DNA of 64,000 nucleotides from Pseudarthrobacter sulfonivorans (GTDB taxonomy: Bacteria > Actinomycetota > Actinomycetes > Actinomycetales > Micrococcaceae), in the NCBI RefSeq assembly GCF_001484605.1, contig NZ_CP013747.1, forward strand, positions 3,038,001 to 3,102,000, in the 5' to 3' direction. The notes beneath the pieces were generated by a model. The model searched no databases. It was not told where the DNA came from and worked only from the letters and a program-made list of their open reading frames with translations. Shown in pieces: positions 25,871 through 34,792 of the stretch; the first letter of the stretch is position 1, and every line of letters begins with the position of its first letter. Both the position numbers and the translations under genes were made by a program.

Positions 25871-27238
25871 ATGCCTCAATCATCCGTTGCCCCACCCGCA
25901 ACAACGTCCGGTCCCAAAATAGACAAGATGCGCAAGATCGCAGTAGCCAGTGTCATCGGAACCACCGTTGAGTGGTACGACCTGTTCCTCTTTGCTACCG
26001 CTTCTGCCCTCGTTTTTAACAAGATCTTCTTCCCCAGCTTTGATGCGCTGGTCGGAACCATGCTGGCGTTCGGCACGTTCGCTGCTGCCTATGTTGCTCG
26101 AATGGCAGGCGCCGCACTCTTCGGCCACTTCGGTGACCGGATGGGGCGCAAATCGATGCTCCTCACATCACTGCTGACGATGGGTGCCGCGACCTTTGCC
26201 ATCGGCCTCCTGCCGGACTACGCAACAATCGGTATCGCGGCGCCGATCCTCCTGCTCGTGCTTCGAGTCATTCAGGGACTTGCCCTGGGCGGGGAGTGGG
26301 GCGGAGCGGTCCTGATGGTGGTGGAGCATTCTCCGAAGGACAAGCGCGGATTCTACGGTTCCCTAGTCCAGGTCGGTGTCCCGGGCGGAACGCTGATCGC
26401 CAACCTCGTGTTCCTGATCATCGCCGGAATCATGCCGGAGGAAGCCCTGCTTGCGTGGGGCTGGCGGATTCCCTTCCTGGCCAGTGTCATCCTGGTTGCC
26501 GTAGGCCTTTACATTCGACTGACCCTGGAAGAGACGCCGTCATTCCAGGCCGTCAAGGACGCGGGAGCCAAGGCAAAAATGCCGCTGGCCGAACTGCTGC
26601 GAAAGTACTGGAAGCAGGTCCTTCTCGGCGCGCTGGCAACAATTTCCACCGGAACAGCCTTCAATATCCTGGTGGCGTTCGGGCTTACCTACGGCAAGAC
26701 AAAACTGGGCTTTTCCACCAACGACATGCTGATTGCAGTCCTGGCGGCGTGCGCCGTAGGAATCATCATGCTCCCCGTTTTCGGCAAACTATCGGACAAA
26801 TTTGGCCGCAAGCCCATTATCGTCGGCGGGATAATCGCCGAGATCGTCGTCGCATTCCCGCTGTTCTGGCTGATGGACACCCGTTCCCTCGCCGGCGTGG
26901 TCTTCGGATACATCCTGCTGATGACGGCATTTTGCGCCAACTACGGCCCGATCGCCACTTTCCTGGCCGAACTCTTCGGATCGCGGGTCCGATACTCCGG
27001 CCTCTCCGTCGCTTACATGCTCGCCGGACTCCTTGGGAGTGCGATTACGCCTGTCGTCACTACAGCTCTGCTGAACGCCACAGGCCAGGGGTCTTCCGTG
27101 GCATGGTTCATGATCGGCTCGGCTGCCGTTTCCCTCGTGGCACTGCTGCTGCTAACTGAAACCCTGCGTTCCAACATCGACGCAATCCACGAGGCTCCCG
27201 CCGAGGCTGCCGACCGCGACGAACTTTCCCGCGCATGA
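25871..27238 (+). CDS. MHS family metabolite:H+ symporter
   Basis: A 455-residue, 12-helix major facilitator of the metabolite:H+ symporter (ShiA/ProP/KgtP-like) group. The family motif SVIGTTVEWYDLFLFATAS opens the first helix, GHFGDRMGRKSML is the helix 2-3 loop, and GLALGGEWGGAVLMVVE lies in helix 5. The ATG at 25871 has GGAGAAG upstream. The stop overlaps the start of the tandem RidA gene (ATGA), so it is first in a four-gene operon that probably imports its substrate, an organic acid or amino acid derivative. Confidence 0.88.
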   Translation: MPQSSVAPPATTSGPKIDKMRKIAVASVIGTTVEWYDLFLFATASALVFNKIFFPSFDALVGTMLAFGTFAAAYVARMAGAALFGHFGDRMGRKSMLLTSLLTMGAATFAIGLLPDYATIGIAAPILLLVLRVIQGLALGGEWGGAVLMVVEHSPKDKRGFYGSLVQVGVPGGTLIANLVFLIIAGIMPEEALLAWGWRIPFLASVILVAVGLYIRLTLEETPSFQAVKDAGAKAKMPLAELLRKYWKQVLLGALATISTGTAFNILVAFGLTYGKTKLGFSTNDMLIAVLAACAVGIIMLPVFGKLSDKFGRKPIIVGGIIAEIVVAFPLFWLMDTRSLAGVVFGYILLMTAFCANYGPIATFLAELFGSRVRYSGLSVAYMLAGLLGSAITPVVTTALLNATGQGSSVAWFMIGSAAVSLVALLLLTETLRSNIDAIHEAPAEAADRDELSRA

Positions 27239-28071
27239 TCCGGCGCATCGGCACGATGGACGGCGTCAGCGCCCTGCCCAGTCCACCCCCTCGGGCGGTC
27301 GTGGCAAATGGCCTGGTATTTACCTCAGGACAGGTACCGCTGCGCTCCGTCCCTGAAGTGGAGAACGGGAACTTTGCCGACGACGTTCGGCTGGCGCTGG
27401 CAAACCTCTCTGCGATTCTCGAAGAGTCGGGGTCCAGCCTGAAACACGTACTGAAAATAACGACGTTCCTCACGGATCCACGGCTGGCCGACTACAACGA
27501 GATCTACGTGGACGTCTTCGGCGATAACCTTCCTGCCAGGACGACGGTTATGGTGTCCGAAAGCGATTACAGCATTGAGATCCATTGCATAGCGGCGGTG
27601 GCGGACGGTCACAAGCCACCGCTTATCCGCCGGATCACAAACGCTCTAGGAATGGCTCCGGTCCTGGGACCCTATTCCCAGGCTGTCGTTGCAAACGGAA
27701 TGGTCTTCACATCGGGCCAGATCCCGGCCCGAACCAGCATGCAGGACCAGCCGGAGGACTTCGCCGGAAAAGTCCGCCAGACCTTGACCAACCTGGAAGC
27801 CATCCTCCTTGAGGCAGGCTCTGATCTTGCACACGTCGCGAAGGTCACCACCTACTTGACGGACCCGGAGCAGTTGGCTGAATACAACCGTGTGTACGCC
27901 GAGGTTTTCGGGTCAACGTTGCCGGCCCGCACTTCATGCTGCGTTGGCATCTGGGACATAGCGCTGGAAATCGAATGCATTGCTTTCGTAGCGGACGGAC
28001 CGTCACAGGCCCCATTTCCTCAGGAACCGGAGCTTGTCTCCGCTACCCAGAAAGCAGGGGAGACATGCTAA
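27235..28071 (+). CDS. Tandem RidA-domain fusion protein
   Basis: A 278-residue protein made of two RidA/YjgF domains in a row. Domain 1 spans about residues 12-125, with FTSGQVPLRS and a C-terminal SIEIHCIAAVAD; domain 2 spans about 130-255, with GPYSQAVVANGMVFTSGQIP and ALEIECIAFVAD. The catalytic arginine region is LPARTTVMV in domain 1 and LPARTSCCVG in domain 2, so both may be active. RidA proteins hydrolyse reactive enamines/imines or act as aminoacrylate/aminomuconate deaminases. Domain 1 lacks the usual GPYSQA (it reads SPPPRAVVANG), so it may have diverged. It is coupled to the transporter upstream and the single RidA downstream. Confidence 0.88.
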   Translation: MIRRIGTMDGVSALPSPPPRAVVANGLVFTSGQVPLRSVPEVENGNFADDVRLALANLSAILEESGSSLKHVLKITTFLTDPRLADYNEIYVDVFGDNLPARTTVMVSESDYSIEIHCIAAVADGHKPPLIRRITNALGMAPVLGPYSQAVVANGMVFTSGQIPARTSMQDQPEDFAGKVRQTLTNLEAILLEAGSDLAHVAKVTTYLTDPEQLAEYNRVYAEVFGSTLPARTSCCVGIWDIALEIECIAFVADGPSQAPFPQEPELVSATQKAGETC

Positions 28072-28454
28072 CGCGGCTGGCCACATTTCCAGGGATGGCA
28101 GCCTCGGTGGGACCGTTCTCCCAAGCTGTGGTTGCAGGGGGATTTGTCTTCACCACAGGCCAGATTCCGCTGAGCTCCAGGACGGACGATCGGCCGGCGG
28201 ACTTTGAAGGGAAAGTCCGCCAGGTGCTGACCAATCTCCAAACCGTTCTTGAGGGGGCAGGCTCCAGCCTTGACCACGTGGTCAACGCGACCGTGTACCT
28301 ATCCGACCGGAGCCAGGAGGAGGAATACCGCCGCGTCTATGCTGAAGTTTTCAGTTCCCGTGCACCTGCACTCACGTCGATCTGCGTGGGAATCTGGGAT
28401 TTCTCCTTCGAGATTCAGTGCATAGCTGTCATGAAGGAGGGCAGCAGCTTATGA
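28065..28454 (+). CDS. RidA family protein
   Basis: A 129-residue single-domain RidA protein. It has GPFSQAVVAGGFVFTTGQIP near the start, the conserved arginine region replaced by RAPALTSICVG (the usual PARS/PART arginine appears as Ala-Leu-Thr), and EIQCIAVM at the end. The loss of that arginine suggests it may not act as a standard enamine deaminase. It overlaps the tandem RidA gene by seven bases and the RraA-like gene by four. Confidence 0.85.
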   Translation: MLTRLATFPGMAASVGPFSQAVVAGGFVFTTGQIPLSSRTDDRPADFEGKVRQVLTNLQTVLEGAGSSLDHVVNATVYLSDRSQEEEYRRVYAEVFSSRAPALTSICVGIWDFSFEIQCIAVMKEGSSL

Positions 28455-29098
28455 ACGGCACCGTTCGTCTGACCCAGGCCCTGGATGCTGAGCTGGTCAG
28501 CCGGCTTCAGTCCGTGAGCTTTCCCACCATCGGGCATTTTCTGGAGGAAGGATTCCTCGACTCGGGCATCCGGTCGATGCTCCGGAACGTCCACCTTGTT
28601 GGCCGGGCCGTGACCGTTCGAGTTGCCTCCGCGGATGCCTTCGCCACGAACCGTGCGCTGGCGCTTCTGGAACCTGGCGACGTTCTTGTCATCGAAACCG
28701 GGCATGACACCACGCATGCACCTGTAGGTGCTGTCACCGCGTGTGCAGCCCAATGCGCCGGTGCCGCAGGGATCGTTGTGGACGGGGTGGTGACCGACAT
28801 CGTGGAGCTCCGGGGCGCAGGGCTTCCGGTGTTCGCCCGCGGAACCAGTGTCCTCACGGCTAAGCGCAAGCTCGATGCCAACAGCGCGGTGAATGTTCCG
28901 GTGCTGTGCGGCGGGGTGATGGTGAACCCCGGCGACGTAGTTATGGCCGACGACAACGGCGTCCTGGTTCTCTCGCCCGAGGAGGCCGCAGCCATTGTTG
29001 ACCTGGCCCTGTCAACGGACCGTGCTGAGCCGGACATTCTGCGACGCCTGCGTTCCGGAGAGGCCATCGATACGGTTCTTCCCGGCGGCATGGAATAA
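28451..29098 (+). CDS. RraA family protein (HMG/CHA aldolase or oxaloacetate decarboxylase-like)
   Basis: A 215-residue protein of the RraA/dimethylmenaquinone methyltransferase-like fold. It has the conserved GRAVTVRVASADAF, the metal-site region GAAGIVVDGVVTDIVELRG near residue 110, and PVFARGTSVLTAKRK. Characterised enzymes of this type cleave 4-hydroxy-4-methyl-2-oxoglutarate or oxaloacetate; the name methyltransferase is a historical error. The ATG overlaps the RidA stop codon. As the last gene of the MHS-RidA-RidA-RraA operon it may split the final oxo-acid of a nitrogen-containing substrate. This is an inference. Confidence 0.82.
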   Translation: MNGTVRLTQALDAELVSRLQSVSFPTIGHFLEEGFLDSGIRSMLRNVHLVGRAVTVRVASADAFATNRALALLEPGDVLVIETGHDTTHAPVGAVTACAAQCAGAAGIVVDGVVTDIVELRGAGLPVFARGTSVLTAKRKLDANSAVNVPVLCGGVMVNPGDVVMADDNGVLVLSPEEAAAIVDLALSTDRAEPDILRRLRSGEAIDTVLPGGME

Positions 29099-29149
29099 GC
29101 TCCACGCGCCTGTCCGGAATATCCCGGCCGGGCGCTTAGCTGTTTAAGG

Positions 29150-29382
29150 TGGGCCGCACCAGGATCTTCCGCGCACAATTTGTGGTCCGGTGCGTTTCCG
29201 AAACATCGACGTGCATCGCGATCGCCAGCAGCGAATCCTTCTCTGGCTGGACCAAAACCTTCACCGATCCACGACTCTGCGCCGCGATCGTCGACCGACT
29301 CACCTTCAACGGTGCCATCATCGAAACCGGCACCAACTCATACCGCCTCGCACACACCATCGCCCAACAGGGACTCAGCTAA
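29150..29382 (+). pseudogene. IS21-family IstB C-terminal remnant
   Basis: An open frame reads TSTCIAIASSESFSGWTKTF and then DRLTFNGAIIETGTNSYRLA to a stop at 29382, matching the C-terminal end of IstB helper ATPases. The N-terminal ATPase part, IstA and terminal repeats are not present, so this is a decayed insertion sequence. It sits between the RraA-like operon and the methyltransferase gene. Confidence 0.65.
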
Positions 29383-29442
29383 ATCGGGGATCGTCGACAA
29401 CCAAGAACGACCCCGGCATCACATGGGTCGTTCAGCGTCTGA

Positions 29443-30195
29443 TCACCCGTCCTTGGCAAGGATGAAGGTGACGAAGCCCATGACGTCACGGTGGCCGCGC
29501 AACCACATCATTCTTGCCTTGTCCAACTCGTCCCGAATTTCTGTCGCCGACTCGTGCCCGGGGTGGGTTACAAGCCACTGCTCCCGATTTCGGAGATGGC
29601 CGCACTCAAATTCTTCCCATTCCTGACTGGTTGAGGTCCGCAGATCCAGAACGCGCCACCCAGCGCGGGTGACCTTGTCGACAAGGTCGGGAAGGAGTAA
29701 AGCATCATCAACCGTTGTCCCTTGCCACATGTGAGCCAACTGAATATCGGTTGGGACAACAGACCAGAACTCGGCACCAAAAACCAGACGTCCGGAAGGC
29801 GTGGTCGAGCTGCGAAGACGGGACAGGGCTTCGCTGATCGTCCCAAAAGCTTGGTACGAACCTACGTTGAGCACGAGGTCGGCGCTCTCCGCGTAATCCG
29901 CAGACGATTCCGCCTGGAATACGACCCGGTCAGCAAGCCCCCGTTGCTTAGCTGCCATGCGTGCCTGCTCAACGTAGGACTCCTTGATGTCAATGCCCGT
30001 GCCGCTGGTATTCGGCATCGCCTCAAGGATGTCCAGGAGCATTCCACCCCATCCGCACCCATGGTCCAAGACCGTTCGTGGTCGATTAGTTGCGAGATCG
30101 TTGATCAAGCGGTCGAAGGATTGCCGTCCGATCGGCGAATTGGTTCTGAGGACGGACGCTCCGCCACGGGCAGGTGGCGTGTTGGGATCAGTCAT
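29443..30195 (-). CDS. SAM-dependent methyltransferase
   Basis: A 250-residue class I methyltransferase. The SAM-binding motif I is VLDHGCGWGGMLLDILEA near residue 45, the acidic end of strand 2 is GTGIDIKESYV, and LVLNVGSYQAFG is motif IV-like. No partner gene or substrate clue is nearby; the flanks are an IS remnant and the aminotransferase operon. The ATG at 30195 is chosen because it follows a GGTTGAG site and precedes the conserved part. Confidence 0.8.
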   Translation of the reverse strand: MTDPNTPPARGGASVLRTNSPIGRQSFDRLINDLATNRPRTVLDHGCGWGGMLLDILEAMPNTSGTGIDIKESYVEQARMAAKQRGLADRVVFQAESSADYAESADLVLNVGSYQAFGTISEALSRLRSSTTPSGRLVFGAEFWSVVPTDIQLAHMWQGTTVDDALLLPDLVDKVTRAGWRVLDLRTSTSQEWEEFECGHLRNREQWLVTHPGHESATEIRDELDKARMMWLRGHRDVMGFVTFILAKDG

Positions 30196-30380
30196 GACGC
30201 TCAACCTAACATCCGTTTGGTAATCATCAATCGCTCTCGCGCTATGCGCTGGCGTCAACCTCTGACGACGTCGCACGCATACTCGGCAGGCCCGCTCGCG
30301 ACTTCACCGACTACGCGCAGACAACCGCCAGCACTGGCGTGTGGAGCATTTAGTCCGGGGGAGGAGCCGTGAAGCGGCTT

Positions 30381-31613
30381 TTAGAACCGGGCAAGCACCG
30401 GTGCGAGCCGGTGGATGCCCTCGGTGATGAGGTCGGGGCTAAGTGCGCTGAATGCCAGGCGCAGCTGATTCGACGGCGCAGTGCCGAGCGAAAACGCGGC
30501 TCCCGGGAAGTACACCACACAGGCGTCCACCGCCGTCGTGATGAGCGCCTGGGTGTCCACGGCCCCGGGCAACGTGAGCCAGGTGAAAAAGCCGCCTTCA
30601 GGCCTGGTCCAGGTCACGCCGTCGGGCATGGTCTCGGAGAGGGCAGACAGGGCGGCATCACTGCGGAGCCGATAGGCGGCACGGGAGACTTCGAGCTGGC
30701 CTTGCCAGTCGTAGTCGCGCAGATAAGCAGAGGTGAGCATCTGGTTGAAAGCCGGCGGGCAAAGGGTGCTGGACTCTCCGATAATGAGGAAACGCTGCTT
30801 CAAGTGAGGCGGAACCAGCGCCCAGCCGAGCCTGAGGCCGGGAGAGAATATTTTGGAGAACGAACTCAAATAGATGACGTCCAGGGGGTTGGCCGCCCGC
30901 ATTGCAGGGAGCGCGTCGCCACGGTAGCGGAGCAATCCATAAGGGTTGTCCTCCACCACCAGGATGTTGGCCTCCCGGCAGATGTCGACTACCTGCTGCC
31001 GCCGTTCCAGGCTGAGCGTCACACCGGTTGGATTGTTGAAGTTGGGAATCGTGTAGAGGAACTTGATGTGCTTCCCCAGTCCCCGCAACGTATCGATGCG
31101 TTCCCGCAGAGCTTCGGGGACCAGGCCGTCGGAGTCCGTGAGGACCGGCTGGACGTCCACTTCGTAGACGGAAAATGTACCGAGGGCGCCCATATACGTG
31201 GCGTCATCGGTCAGCACGGTGTCCCCCGGATCGCAAAGAATCTTCGTCACGGTGTCAAGGCCGGACTGGGATCCGATGGTCACGGAAACGTCGTCGGGGT
31301 CGGCGTCATTGATGCCTTCGAGGGACATGACGGTGCAGATCTGCGACCGCAGTTCCTCGGTTCCCTGCCCCGCACCATACTGCAGCGCCCGGGAACCCTG
31401 GCCGGTGATGATGGCGGCCGCCGTCTTGCCGAGGGCCTCGAGGGGCAGCGATCCGACGTCGGGGTTTCCACCTGCCAGCGAAATAATCCCTGGCCGGGCC
31501 GCGGCGGCAAAGATCTCCCGCACGGCCGTGGATGGGGTGGGTGCCGCCCGTCGGGCCCACAGTTCCGTGTGGCCCGGGCGGACGGGCATGACCTCCGGCT
31601 CCACCACGGTCAT
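30381..31613 (-). CDS. PLP-dependent aminotransferase, class I/II (AruH/LysN-like)
   Basis: A 410-residue fold-type I aminotransferase. The PLP-lysine is in YLSSFSKIFSPGLRLGW (near residue 245), with the preceding VEDNPYGLLRYRG aspartate-tyrosine motif, the IPNFNNPTGVTLSLERR segment and a C-terminal arginine region NQLRLAFS that should bind the substrate carboxylate. The start overlaps the amidohydrolase stop codon in an ATGA. With the ThDP enzyme and aldehyde dehydrogenase upstream, it would produce a 2-oxo acid from an amino acid. Arginine:pyruvate transaminase AruH is the closest logical model, but the substrate is not proven. Confidence 0.85.
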   Translation of the reverse strand: MTVVEPEVMPVRPGHTELWARRAAPTPSTAVREIFAAAARPGIISLAGGNPDVGSLPLEALGKTAAAIITGQGSRALQYGAGQGTEELRSQICTVMSLEGINDADPDDVSVTIGSQSGLDTVTKILCDPGDTVLTDDATYMGALGTFSVYEVDVQPVLTDSDGLVPEALRERIDTLRGLGKHIKFLYTIPNFNNPTGVTLSLERRQQVVDICREANILVVEDNPYGLLRYRGDALPAMRAANPLDVIYLSSFSKIFSPGLRLGWALVPPHLKQRFLIIGESSTLCPPAFNQMLTSAYLRDYDWQGQLEVSRAAYRLRSDAALSALSETMPDGVTWTRPEGGFFTWLTLPGAVDTQALITTAVDACVVYFPGAAFSLGTAPSNQLRLAFSALSPDLITEGIHRLAPVLARF

Positions 31614-33355
31614 GGTGAGATTCCCGCAGCGTCTGATGGGACGTGCTGCAGGACCTTTGGCCTGCCGTCCGTCAATTGCAGGCCAGGTGTTAGGTGCGTG
31701 AACGTGCCGCCGACGGAAGTGGCGAGCACTTTGAGTCCGGAGATATCGTCAACGTCGAGCGGAGAGCCGGACAGGACAGTGAAGTCCGCCAGTTTCCCGG
31801 GGGTCAGTGCGCCCTTGATGTGGGACGTGCCGGTGGCTGCGGCCGCTCCGGTGGTATAGGCCGCCAGGGCCTGAAGCGGGGTCAGCCGCTCATCCGGGTT
31901 CCCGAAGACGTTCCCGCTTGAGGTGCGCCTGTCCACGAACGCCTGCATTCCGCGGAGCACGTTGCCGTCTGCCACCGGGCGGTCCGAGCTGCCGGCAACA
32001 GTCACGCCGGCCGCCAGGAAGGACGCTGCCCGATAGGCCCAACCCAACCGTTCCTGGCCCAGCGAGGCGGTCATGCCGTCCCCGCCGTCGGCGAAGAAGC
32101 TGGCCTGCGGGGTGACGGCGATTTCAGCCGCCGCGATCCGGGCCACCTGTTCGGGCCTGGTGATGGACGCGTGTTCGATCCGGTTGGGCACGGTCCGCGG
32201 TGCGTACTTTTCCGCGCACTCCGTGATGATGTCAATCGCCAGGTCCACTGCCCGGTCGCCGATGGCATGGGCGGCGATGGACCAGCCCGCCGCGTAGGCG
32301 GCCTCGATCCGGTTCCGCAGCGCTTCCGGATCGGCCTGGAAATACCCGGTGTTGCTGCTGTTGTCGGTGTGCCCGTGGCTGCAGTAGGCCTCGCTGACCG
32401 CCGCCGTTTCGCCCAGCAGCGAGCCGTCCAGAAAAACTTTGGCCGGCCCGAGGGACAGAAAGTCGTTGCCAAACCCGCTGTACATGCCCAAATCGAGGCC
32501 AGCCGCTCCGGCCGGATCTGAGCCATGCCCCTCCAGCGGGTGGAGCGCATCCAGGACCGGCATGAGCTGCGCACGTGCGTGGAGCCTGCCGTTGGCCAGG
32601 GCGCGCTGGTAGGCGGCCAGTTCCACGGGGCTGTGTCCAATCCAGCCGCCACCGATTCCGGCTTCGGTGAAGCTGGTGATTCCTTCCGACGCGTAGTACC
32701 GGGTCCCACGGTCCAGGGCTGCTTCGATGCCATCCAAGGTATACGGCAGGATCAGCTGTTGGATCAGCTGCTGCGCCGTCTCCTGGACCAGCCCCGTGGG
32801 CCGGCCGGCGGCGCCGCGGACTATCACCCCGCCGTCGGGGTCCGGAAACGACGGCGACTCGGCACCTGCCAGCCGCAGCGCCGCGGTGTTGACCACGGCC
32901 ATGTGACCCGAGTTGTGGCGGATAAACAACGGCCGGTTCCCCGTGATCCGGTCCAGTACGGCGATGTCCGGAAACTGGCCCCCGTGCTGGGTCTGGCTGA
33001 AGCCGGTGGCCATGAGCCATCCGGTCTGCTGATCCGTGGTTTTCTCCTCGCCGGTAGCCCCAACCGTGGCCATGTCGGCCTCCAGCAGGGCATACAGCTG
33101 GTCCAGGCCGCGGGCGGCAGCAACATCCACTTCTGCCAGGCCCAGGCCGAACCAGGTTGTGTGGCAGTGGGCGTCGATGAATCCGGGAGTCACCGTAGCG
33201 CCGTGGAGGTCCAGGACCTCGACGGCGTCCAGCCCGTACAGGTCTTCGTCCAGGCCGACCACGCGGCCCTGCCAGATGCCCAACGATGTGGCGTGCGGGC
33301 GCCGCTCGTCCATGGTGATGATGTCCGCATTGCACAGCAGCAGATCGAGTTTCAT
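31610..33355 (-). CDS. YtcJ-type metal-dependent amidohydrolase
   Basis: A 581-residue amidohydrolase-superfamily enzyme of the YtcJ group. The first metal motif is VTPGFIDAHCHTTWFGLGL near residue 50, further metal ligands appear in WSIAAHAIGDRAVD and NRIEHASITRPEQ, and the C-terminal domain ends GKLADFTVLSGSPLDV. Members hydrolyse N-acyl or N-formyl amides, among others; the substrate is unknown. It is the fourth gene of a five-gene minus-strand operon. A broken relative of its C-terminus lies at 44548-44735 in the island. Confidence 0.85.
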   Translation of the reverse strand: MKLDLLLCNADIITMDERRPHATSLGIWQGRVVGLDEDLYGLDAVEVLDLHGATVTPGFIDAHCHTTWFGLGLAEVDVAAARGLDQLYALLEADMATVGATGEEKTTDQQTGWLMATGFSQTQHGGQFPDIAVLDRITGNRPLFIRHNSGHMAVVNTAALRLAGAESPSFPDPDGGVIVRGAAGRPTGLVQETAQQLIQQLILPYTLDGIEAALDRGTRYYASEGITSFTEAGIGGGWIGHSPVELAAYQRALANGRLHARAQLMPVLDALHPLEGHGSDPAGAAGLDLGMYSGFGNDFLSLGPAKVFLDGSLLGETAAVSEAYCSHGHTDNSSNTGYFQADPEALRNRIEAAYAAGWSIAAHAIGDRAVDLAIDIITECAEKYAPRTVPNRIEHASITRPEQVARIAAAEIAVTPQASFFADGGDGMTASLGQERLGWAYRAASFLAAGVTVAGSSDRPVADGNVLRGMQAFVDRRTSSGNVFGNPDERLTPLQALAAYTTGAAAATGTSHIKGALTPGKLADFTVLSGSPLDVDDISGLKVLATSVGGTFTHLTPGLQLTDGRPKVLQHVPSDAAGISP

Positions 33356-33373
33356 GGTTTACCTAGCGTGGGT

Positions 33374-34780
33374 TTAGCGGTGGGAGGTGGTGACGGATTT
33401 GATGCGGGTGTAGTCCTCCAGACCGAAGACGGAGAGGTCCTTGCCGGTGCCGGAGTGCTTGAAGCCGCCGTGCGGGGCCTCGGCCGGAATCACTTGGTGG
33501 CAGTTGATCCAGACGGCGCCAAAGTCCAGTTCATTGGAGACCCTGGTGACCACTCCGTGGTTGTTGGACCAGACGCTGGACGCCAGGGCGTACTTGGTGC
33601 CATTGGCCAGCTCAAGTGCTTCTTCCTCGGTGCGGAAGGGTTGGACGGTGACGACGGGGCCAAAGATCTCATCGCACACCACCTCGTCGCTTTGGAACAC
33701 GCCGTCGATCACCGTCGGTTCGAAGTGGTAGCCGGTGCCGGTGCGCTTGCCACCGGCGAGGACCTTGGCGTTGGCCGGCAGCCGGGACATAAAACCCTCC
33801 ACCTGGTCCAGCTGGGCGGCGCTGTTTAGCGGTCCGAGGTCGGCACTGTCACCGCCCACCTGAAGCGCGGAAGCGGCTTCGGCGAGGGCGGCCGCGAATT
33901 CGGTGTGGATGGTTTCGTGCACCAGGACGCGGGTCACGGCGGTGCAGTCCTGCCCGGCGTTGAAGAACGCACTGAGCGCGATCTCCTTGGCTGTCAGCTG
34001 AATGTCGACGTCGGCGAAAACGATCGCCGGCGCTTTGCCACCGAGTTCCAGGTGGACGTCCTTGAGCGTCTTCGAGGCTGCGGACATGACCTGCGCCCCG
34101 GCACGGGTGGAGCCGGTGATAGAGACCATTTCCGGGATCTCGTGGTCCACCATGGCGGCGCCGGTTTCGCGGCCGCCGCAGAGGATGTTCACCACCCCTG
34201 CAGGGTAGGCTTCCTGTGCCAGCTCACCCAGGATCACGGTGGACCAGGGCGTGGTGTCGGCCGGCTTGAGCACCAGAGTGTTACCTGCGGCCAGAGCCGG
34301 CCCGATCTTCCAGATGGCCATCATGAACGGGTAGTTCCAGGGAGTAATCTGGGCGACCACTCCGAGCGGTTCACGGCGGACCGTCGAGGAGAATCCCCTC
34401 ACGTATTCGGTCTGTGCCGTTCCGGAAACCACCCGGCACGCACCGGCGAAGAAGCGGAGCTGGTCCGCGCCCCTCAGGATTTCGATCTCCCTGGTGGTCT
34501 GCCGAGGCTTTCCGGTGCAGGCGACTTCCGCCTCCAGCAGCCGGTCGGCGTTGGCTTCGATGAGGTCAGCGAGTTTGAGCAGCATGGCCTGGCGTTCCGC
34601 CGGGGTGGTCCGCTTGTAGCTCTTGAACGCCTCCTGCGCGGCCTGGAAGGCGAGGTCCACGGTGGCTGCGTCGCTGTCCGGTGCGCTGCCGAGCTGGACT
34701 CCGGTGGCCGGATCGAAGAACGGCAAGGAGGCCGCCGCCGGAACGGACTGGCCGTTGATGATGTTGTTAAGGGTGATCAT
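33374..34780 (-). CDS. Aldehyde dehydrogenase (aminobutyraldehyde dehydrogenase-like)
   Basis: A 468-residue NAD(P)-dependent aldehyde dehydrogenase. It has the oxyanion region ITPWNYPFMMAIWKIGPALA, the cofactor loop ITGSTRAGAQVMSAA, the general base glutamate in VHLELGGKAPAIV, and the catalytic cysteine in FFNAGQDCTAVTRV. These features and the length fit the PatD/gamma-aminobutyraldehyde dehydrogenase group, whose members take amino- or guanidino-aldehydes. It lies between the ThDP enzyme gene, which would make an aldehyde, and the amidohydrolase gene. Confidence 0.9.
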   Translation of the reverse strand: MITLNNIINGQSVPAAASLPFFDPATGVQLGSAPDSDAATVDLAFQAAQEAFKSYKRTTPAERQAMLLKLADLIEANADRLLEAEVACTGKPRQTTREIEILRGADQLRFFAGACRVVSGTAQTEYVRGFSSTVRREPLGVVAQITPWNYPFMMAIWKIGPALAAGNTLVLKPADTTPWSTVILGELAQEAYPAGVVNILCGGRETGAAMVDHEIPEMVSITGSTRAGAQVMSAASKTLKDVHLELGGKAPAIVFADVDIQLTAKEIALSAFFNAGQDCTAVTRVLVHETIHTEFAAALAEAASALQVGGDSADLGPLNSAAQLDQVEGFMSRLPANAKVLAGGKRTGTGYHFEPTVIDGVFQSDEVVCDEIFGPVVTVQPFRTEEEALELANGTKYALASSVWSNNHGVVTRVSNELDFGAVWINCHQVIPAEAPHGGFKHSGTGKDLSVFGLEDYTRIKSVTTSHR

Positions 34781-34792
34781 GGAGTGCTCCGG

